Source: an uncultured Eubacteriales bacterium
GTDB lineage: Bacteria > Bacillota > Clostridia > Christensenellales > CAG-138
Direction of reading: 5' to 3'
Assembly: GCA_900545265.1 (NCBI GenBank)
Contig: UQYI01000005.1
Span: 54,869-118,868, forward strand
Length of the DNA stretch: 64,000 bases
The notes under the pieces were generated by a model that was not told the origin of the DNA, ran no database searches, and saw only the letters and a list, made by a program, of their open reading frames with translations. The translations under genes were made by a program, and so were the position numbers. Of the stretch, positions 60,362 through 64,000 are shown in pieces. How positions within the stretch are numbered: the stretch's first letter is position 1; each line of letters begins with the position of its first letter.

Positions 60362-60681
60362 TGTCAGCTAAGAATTTGGACACTCACAACCGCTGGAGGA
60401 ACAAGACCGTGGCCTTCCGGGTATCCCCGGAGGAAAACAAGCAGATTGACGCCGCTGTGCGGCTCTCTGGCCTGACGAAGCAGGACTACATCACCCGGCG
60501 GCTCTTAGACCGGGCCGTGGTGGTGCAGGGCAATCCCAGGGTCTACAAGGCCCTGCGTGACCAACTCGCCGCCGTCCTGGGGGAACTGCGGCGCATTGAG
60601 GCCGGGGGCGACGTGGGGGATGAACTTCTCGCCACCATTGACCTTATCTCAGTGACGCTGGGCGGCATGAAGGAGGATTGA
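60361..60681 (+). CDS. MobC-like ribbon-helix-helix mobilization protein
   Basis: 106 residues. RHH-type beginning VAFRVSPEENKQIDAAVRLS followed by SGLTKQDYITRRLL, then a helical tail. Such proteins assist the relaxase at oriT. ATG overlaps the integrase stop; RBS GGAG within int. Part of the element's plus-strand operon. Confidence 0.75.
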   Translation: MSAKNLDTHNRWRNKTVAFRVSPEENKQIDAAVRLSGLTKQDYITRRLLDRAVVVQGNPRVYKALRDQLAAVLGELRRIEAGGDVGDELLATIDLISVTLGGMKED

Positions 60682-60688
60682 TAGATTG

Positions 60689-61843
60689 ATGGATTCCAGA
60701 GAAACGAAAAGGACTGTCCCGGTTCCGTCTGTTGGCGCAGACGGGGAACAGCCCAATTCTCAAACAACTACCCAAAGTATAGCAGAGGAAACGGCTGAAA
60801 ACAACCCCCAAGAGAAAGATTTAGAGGAAATGCTCCGGGATATGCGGCGCATGAACGACCCAGCCTACCTCCACACAGTTTCCATGAACGACCTTTACCA
60901 GAACATCTACCAGAGCAGACCGCCCGTAATAGACGGTCTGCTCTACCCTGGGACGTACCTCTTTGCGGGAGCGCCCAAGGTGGGCAAGTCGTTCCTGATG
61001 GCCCAGCTTGCCTACCATGTCAGCATGGGCCTCCCCCTGTGGGGCTACCCTGTCCACAAGGGGACTGTCCTCTATCTGGCGTTGGAGGACGACCACCGCC
61101 GCTTGCAGGGGCGGCTATACCGAATGTTCGGCACAGAGGGCACCGACAATCTGCTCTTTGCGGTCTACGCCAAACAGCTTGGCGTTGGCCTGGAGGAACA
61201 GCTAAAGAAGTTCGTCCGGGAACACCCGAACACCAAGCTGATTATCATTGACACCCTCCAGAAAATCCGGGAGGCTGGTGGGGATAAGTACAGCTACGCC
61301 AACGATTACGAGGTGGTGGGTAAGCTGAAACGCCTTGCCGATGATTGCGGCGTCTGCCTCCTGCTGGTACACCACACTCGAAAGCAACAGGCAGATGACA
61401 AATTCGATATGATCTCCGGCACCAACGGTCTGCTGGGAGCGGCGGACGGGGCCTTTCTTCTTCAAAAGGAGAAGCGGACAGACGGCAGCGCCGTTCTGGA
61501 CGTGGCCGGGCGTGACCAGCAAGACCAGCGATTCTATCTTACCAGGGACAAGGAACGGCTGATATGGACGCTGGAGCGTACGGAAACGGAGGCATGGACA
61601 GAGCCGCCCGACCCGGTGCTGGAGGCCATAGCCGCCCTTGTGACGGCGGAGAAGCCGACCTGGGGTGGTACGGCCACCGAGCTGGTAGCGGCGCTCCAGA
61701 CCGACATGAAGCCCAACGCCCTGGCGATGCGGCTAAACGTCCGGGCCGGGAAGCTGCTGATAGACTACCACATCCGCTATGAGAACAGCAGGAGCCACGC
61801 CGGGAGAAGTATCAGCCTGACGCTGGAACCGTCCCAGGCGTGA
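60689..61843 (+). CDS. RepA-like AAA_25 hexameric ATPase
   Basis: 384 residues from ATG at 60689 (a TTG just before, at 60686, has slightly better spacing from AAGGAGG). Walker A FAGAPKVGKSFL (about 95-106), Walker B LIIIDTLQKI, sensor LLLVHHTRKQ, with a C-terminal winged-helix-like part. Related to RSF1010 RepA helicase and DnaB-like RecA folds. Gives the element autonomous replication or post-transfer priming ability (by family). Confidence 0.82.
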   Translation: MDSRETKRTVPVPSVGADGEQPNSQTTTQSIAEETAENNPQEKDLEEMLRDMRRMNDPAYLHTVSMNDLYQNIYQSRPPVIDGLLYPGTYLFAGAPKVGKSFLMAQLAYHVSMGLPLWGYPVHKGTVLYLALEDDHRRLQGRLYRMFGTEGTDNLLFAVYAKQLGVGLEEQLKKFVREHPNTKLIIIDTLQKIREAGGDKYSYANDYEVVGKLKRLADDCGVCLLLVHHTRKQQADDKFDMISGTNGLLGAADGAFLLQKEKRTDGSAVLDVAGRDQQDQRFYLTRDKERLIWTLERTETEAWTEPPDPVLEAIAALVTAEKPTWGGTATELVAALQTDMKPNALAMRLNVRAGKLLIDYHIRYENSRSHAGRSISLTLEPSQA

Positions 61844-61923
61844 CGACCGTGACGGCTGTGACGGCTTTTTTGAGAGTGGCGGCGGTGTCTGAAACATCGT
61901 CACGGTCGTCACGGCTGTCACGG
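61839..61923 (+). repeat. Inverted iteron-like cluster GTGACGG
   Basis: GTGACG units appear three times in 61839-61865 (CGTGACGACCGTGACGGC core) and the same core occurs inverted at 61898-61923, around a 30-bp spacer with a T6 run. It directly follows the RepA-like gene, so it may be its origin or binding site; alternatively a long-stem terminator-like structure. Confidence 0.55.
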
Positions 61924-62062
61924 GGAGCAGCAAAGTTTAGGCGGGGTGCAGGGTGCCCTTTTCAAAGGGCGGCCCTGCTGGGGGAGGCAACCGCAGTTGC
62001 CGGGGGCAAAGCCCCCACACCCCCTCGGAGAGCCCACGACACTTTGCAGACCGAAGGGATGA

Positions 62063-62088
62063 AAGTGTCATAGTGGGTTATTACACTT
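62063..62088 (+). other. oriT: MobV-type origin of transfer (oriT)
   Basis: AAGTGT, then CATAGTGGG-TTATT, then ACACTT: same layout as the pMV158-type nick region (TAGTGTG before TTA between AAGTAT/ATACTT arms). The predicted nick is between 62077 and 62078. It lies 76 nt upstream of the MobV gene, as in other MobV elements. An 18-bp perfect palindrome CACTTCCTGCAGGAAGTG (62084-62101) adjoins it. Confidence 0.8.
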
Positions 62089-62163
62089 CCTGCAGGAAGT
62101 GCCTCCCCCGAACCCCCGTCCTCTTTCAACAACCCAACATCTGAAACAGGAGGATTTTTGCCT

Positions 62164-63507
62164 ATGGCGAGAGGCGACGGTATTGACCGTACCAACGCAA
62201 GAAATATGAGGCTGACCGAAACCAAGATCGGTAACACCCAGCAGCACAACGAGCGTGAGAAGGATTCCTATGTCAATCAGGACATTGTACTGGAGCGGAC
62301 GCCGCTCAATGTCCATTTCAAAACCCCGTCTGCCGGGTATCGGGAGATGTTTGCTCAAATGGAGGCCGACGGCGTGATCTCCACCCGTGGCATCAAGGAG
62401 GATGCCTTTCGATACGGTGAGTTGGTCTTTGATGTAAACTCCGCTTACTTCTACAATCACGGCGGGTATGACTTCGCAAAACAATTTTACACCGAAGCCT
62501 ATAAAGCCGCAATCAAAATCGTGGGCGGAGAGCAGTATATTTTGTCGGCGGTCATGCACGCTGACGAGCGCAACCGGGCCATGTCCGAGGCGCTGGGGGA
62601 GGACGTGTACCACTACCACCTCCATGTGGTTTATATCCCGGTAGTGGAGAAGGAGATACGCTGGACAAAGCGGTGCAAGGACAAGTCCCTGGTGGGCAAG
62701 GTCAAGGAAACGATCATGCAGGTGAGCATGAGCAAGAAGTGGGCGTCCAAGCCCATTCTGGACGAAACTACCGGGGAGCCGTTACGCACAGCTAAGGGCA
62801 AACCCGTTCTACGAAAGTCGTACAGTGTCCTGCAAGATGATTTCTTTGAGCATATGCGCTCCGCTGGCTATGACGATGTAGAGCGTGGGGAACGTGGTAG
62901 TTCCGAAGAACATTTGACTGTTACGCAGTTCAAGACGGAGCGTGAGCAGGAACGGCTTGCACAGCTTCAAGAGGTGTCGGCGCTGGCCCAGGTTGAGGCC
63001 GACAAAAAGAATAAGGAGGCAGCATCAGCTGAGAAGAAAGCGGCCCAGGCCAGGGCTAAGCTGGACGATGTAGCGCCCTTGCTCAAGGGCATGGAGAAAC
63101 TGGCGGCGGACTTCTCCGACGACCCGGAGCGGACGCTGCCGGAGGCGGGGCCGCTGGAATCGGCCAAGTCCTACCGGGAGAAAAAGGCCAAGCCCCTTTG
63201 GGAGAAGATCGTCAAGGTGCTGCGCTCCGTCTACCGGGCCTACTTCGACCTCAAGAGCAAGTTTGAGCGGTTGCAGAGCGCCTATGATCGTGAGGTCAGT
63301 AAGAACGGCTCCCTGTCAGCCAGGATTTATGAGGTTTGTGCCGAGAGGGACGGCTTGAAAGGGCAAGTCAGGGACTATGAGCGGGTCAGACGGGCCATTG
63401 GCCCGGAACAGGCGGACAGGATACTGGAGGCAGCTTACCAGCAGGAACAGGTCGAAAAGGAGCAGAAATGGGGTGCAAGGTCAAAAATAAGGGTAGGCGC
63501 ACGATAA
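62164..63507 (+). CDS. mobV: MobV-family relaxase (Pre/Mob plasmid recombination protein)
   Basis: 447 residues from ATG at 62164 (AGGAGG 10 nt upstream). N-terminal relaxase domain with ARNMRLTETKIGNTQQHNER and the metal-binding HxHxH cluster His150, 152, 154 in YHYHLHVVYIPV. C-terminal part is long coiled coil (about 255-400) for dimerisation or membrane contact. It nicks oriT and pilots the strand into a recipient with helper conjugation machinery. Confidence 0.92.
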   Translation: MARGDGIDRTNARNMRLTETKIGNTQQHNEREKDSYVNQDIVLERTPLNVHFKTPSAGYREMFAQMEADGVISTRGIKEDAFRYGELVFDVNSAYFYNHGGYDFAKQFYTEAYKAAIKIVGGEQYILSAVMHADERNRAMSEALGEDVYHYHLHVVYIPVVEKEIRWTKRCKDKSLVGKVKETIMQVSMSKKWASKPILDETTGEPLRTAKGKPVLRKSYSVLQDDFFEHMRSAGYDDVERGERGSSEEHLTVTQFKTEREQERLAQLQEVSALAQVEADKKNKEAASAEKKAAQARAKLDDVAPLLKGMEKLAADFSDDPERTLPEAGPLESAKSYREKKAKPLWEKIVKVLRSVYRAYFDLKSKFERLQSAYDREVSKNGSLSARIYEVCAERDGLKGQVRDYERVRRAIGPEQADRILEAAYQQEQVEKEQKWGARSKIRVGAR

Positions 63508-63530
63508 TCACAAAAAATGGAGGTAATTTC

Positions 63531-63590
63531 ATGGAAAAGTACATCTTTGACGAGGGCAACGGTCTGTGGTATGAGTTGCAGAGGGACTAA
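63531..63590 (+). pseudogene. Truncated TnpV-like ORF
   Basis: 19 codons, good RBS (TGGAGG). MEKYIFDEGNGLWYELQRD matches the first residues of TnpV proteins, normally about 110-130 residues; a TAA follows where the protein should continue. A remnant left at a cargo junction. Confidence 0.6.
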
Positions 63591-63713
63591 CAATATTCGG
63601 GCGTGTGCGGCGGAAATCGTGGACACAGAAATTATTTGCGCATGAGGCCCCAAATCGGAGGGTGTCCCGGTGAATGCCCTCCTGATTTATTTGGGACAGC
63701 GGGTAAAAACTTC

Positions 63714-63742
63714 TTGCATTTTAGAGTGTGCTATGCTATACT
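63714..63742 (+). promoter_or_regulatory. Promoter of the tet-type leader
   Basis: TTGCAT, 17-nt spacer, TATACT; start near 63749. Confidence 0.75.
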
Positions 63743-63774
63743 GCTGTCATCCTGATTTGAGGAGTCTATTCAAC

Positions 63775-63798
63775 ATGCGGCAAGGTATTCTTAAATAA
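63775..63798 (+). CDS. Leader peptide MRQGILK of the tet-type attenuator
   Basis: Seven codons behind GGAG about 13 nt upstream. The codons lie in the 5' arm ATTCTTAAAT that pairs with ATTTAAGAAT downstream. The same arrangement is known from tet(M)/tet(W) upstream regions. Confidence 0.55.
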   Translation: MRQGILK

Positions 63799-63866
63799 AA
63801 TTTGATAATGGGCACAAAAATAATTGCCCCTTGCAGGGGCTTGGTTTTTGTACCCAATTTAAGAAT
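63787..63866 (+). promoter_or_regulatory. First attenuator structure of the tet-type leader
   Basis: ATTCTTAAAT (63787-63796) pairs with ATTTAAGAAT (63857-63866); inside are GGGCACA/TGTACCC and GCCCC-TTGCA-GGGGC (63826-63840) followed by TTGGTTTTTG. Matches the known ribosomal-protection tet leader fold. Confidence 0.75.
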
Positions 63867-63907
63867 GCTTTTGCCTTTTTATCAAATATCGTGACGGATA
63901 ACGGCTC

Positions 63908-63946
63908 ATGTTAGCTGAATGCGTTTCTATGTATCCGAAGTCATGA
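63908..63946 (+). CDS. Second leader peptide (12 aa, orf12-like)
   Basis: ATG to TGA: MLAECVSMYPKS. It occupies the position of the orf12 leader before tet(M) in Tn916, immediately ahead of the final terminator stem. Confidence 0.5.
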   Translation: MLAECVSMYPKS

Positions 63947-63985
63947 TCCCCAGTGGTAAAAGTATTTTACTGCTGGGGATTTTTA
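63946..63985 (+). terminator. Final attenuator terminator of the tet-type leader
   Basis: ATCCCCAG-TG-GTAAAA / TTTTAC-TG-CTGGGGAT followed by TTTTTATG and then GCCCTTTGGGG. The Tn916 tet(M) leader has the equivalent hairpin shortly before the tet start codon, so that gene should start a few tens of bases beyond 64000. Confidence 0.8.
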
Positions 63986-64000
63986 TGCCCTTTGGGGCTG

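Larger units (their letters stand above)
58163..64000 (+). mobile_element. Integrative mobilizable element at the guaA 3' end (right end beyond window)
   Basis: Gene order: XRE repressor (minus), excisionase, tyrosine integrase, MobC-like, RepA-like ATPase, oriT, MobV relaxase, TnpV remnant, tet-type leader. The left junction is presumably the last codons of guaA. Two repeats TTTGATAACG (58220-58229, 58231-58240) near the end are candidate integrase arm sites. No conjugation machinery is seen, so it needs a helper. attR was not found before 64000. Confidence 0.85.

Noticed and set aside
63591..63990. attR copy of the guaA 3' end within the window
   Set aside because: No GAGTGGGAGTGA-like sequence occurs there; the ATCCCCAGTGG similarity to 58270 belongs to the tet leader hairpin.

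Overview
The window looks like a chromosomal segment of a gut-type Clostridia (Bacillota), probably an Oscillospirales/Christensenellales-like anaerobe. The coding DNA is GC-rich, and the genes are typical of the class: LL-diaminopimelate aminotransferase with DapF, a SigI/RsgI pair, SipW-type signal peptides, CwlD- and NlpC/P60-type wall enzymes, a butyryl-CoA:acetate CoA-transferase relative, and sigma-A promoters of the TTGACA-17-TATAAT kind. No rRNA and no CRISPR array were seen; there is one tRNA (Asn). High-GC codon use creates very long open frames antisense to most real genes, and these were discarded.

Region by region. 1-8.3 kb (minus): an oligopeptide-type ABC operon with three tandem paralogous substrate-binding lipoproteins, then an OppB-like permease cut by the window edge. 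It is read from a strong promoter at 8.28 kb through a long structured leader that carries a 50-codon ORF and a terminator-like stem. 8.6-15.1 kb (minus): tRNA-Asn, a membrane-anchored NlpC/P60 hydrolase with four PG-binding repeats, a CoA-transferase, and a three-gene SsuABC/TauABC-like ABC transporter. 15.4-23.4 kb (minus): a cell-surface operon of camelysin/TasA-like proteins with SipW-type signals, a 1429-residue repeat protein, a Cna-B protein with both a lipobox and a sorting signal, and a sortase. 23.5-25.5 kb: dapF-dapL. 25.9-29.2 kb (plus): phosphotransferase, methyltransferase, a decayed GNAT gene, and a DUF3781-methyltransferase fusion. 29.7-34.1 kb (minus): Rrf2 regulator, metA behind a Met/Cys-rich leader peptide and terminator, a HAD phosphatase, and a broken MATE gene. 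34.2-40.8 kb: M16 peptidase (minus); rRNA methyltransferase, uridine-kinase-like and DJ-1/PfpI genes (plus); CwlD-like amidase (minus); 2'-5' RNA ligase (plus). 40.9-43.9 kb: a more GC-rich module (small ORF, XRE-TPR regulator, MFS pump) between short direct repeats, inserted into what looks like a split terminator. 44-56.5 kb: sigI-rsgI-PepSY lipoprotein operon, MFS/LysR divergent pair, murA, a small HTH gene with a LexA-like box, HtrA protease, a polytopic membrane protein, polysaccharide deacetylase, and a frameshifted CsoR-type repressor gene. 56.6-58.2 kb: guaA.

An integrative mobilizable element starts at the 3' end of guaA: divergent XRE repressor and excisionase, tyrosine integrase, MobC-like protein, RepA-like ATPase, a pMV158-type oriT, MobV relaxase, and a TnpV remnant. 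The last 300 bases match the regulatory leader known from tet(M)/tet(W)-class ribosomal-protection genes: a promoter, two minute leader peptides and two attenuator hairpins. I therefore predict a tetracycline-resistance gene starting just beyond position 64000, inside the element.

Two observations stand out. One is a dispersed family of ~80-bp intergenic elements (four copies, two subtypes) that fold into a closing stem enclosing three perfect or near-perfect hairpins. The other is a set of leader-type attenuators (SBP operon, metA, MATE, tet leader). Several genes are degraded (GNAT, MATE, csoR); the single-base lesions in MATE and csoR lie in homopolymers, so read error has to be excluded.
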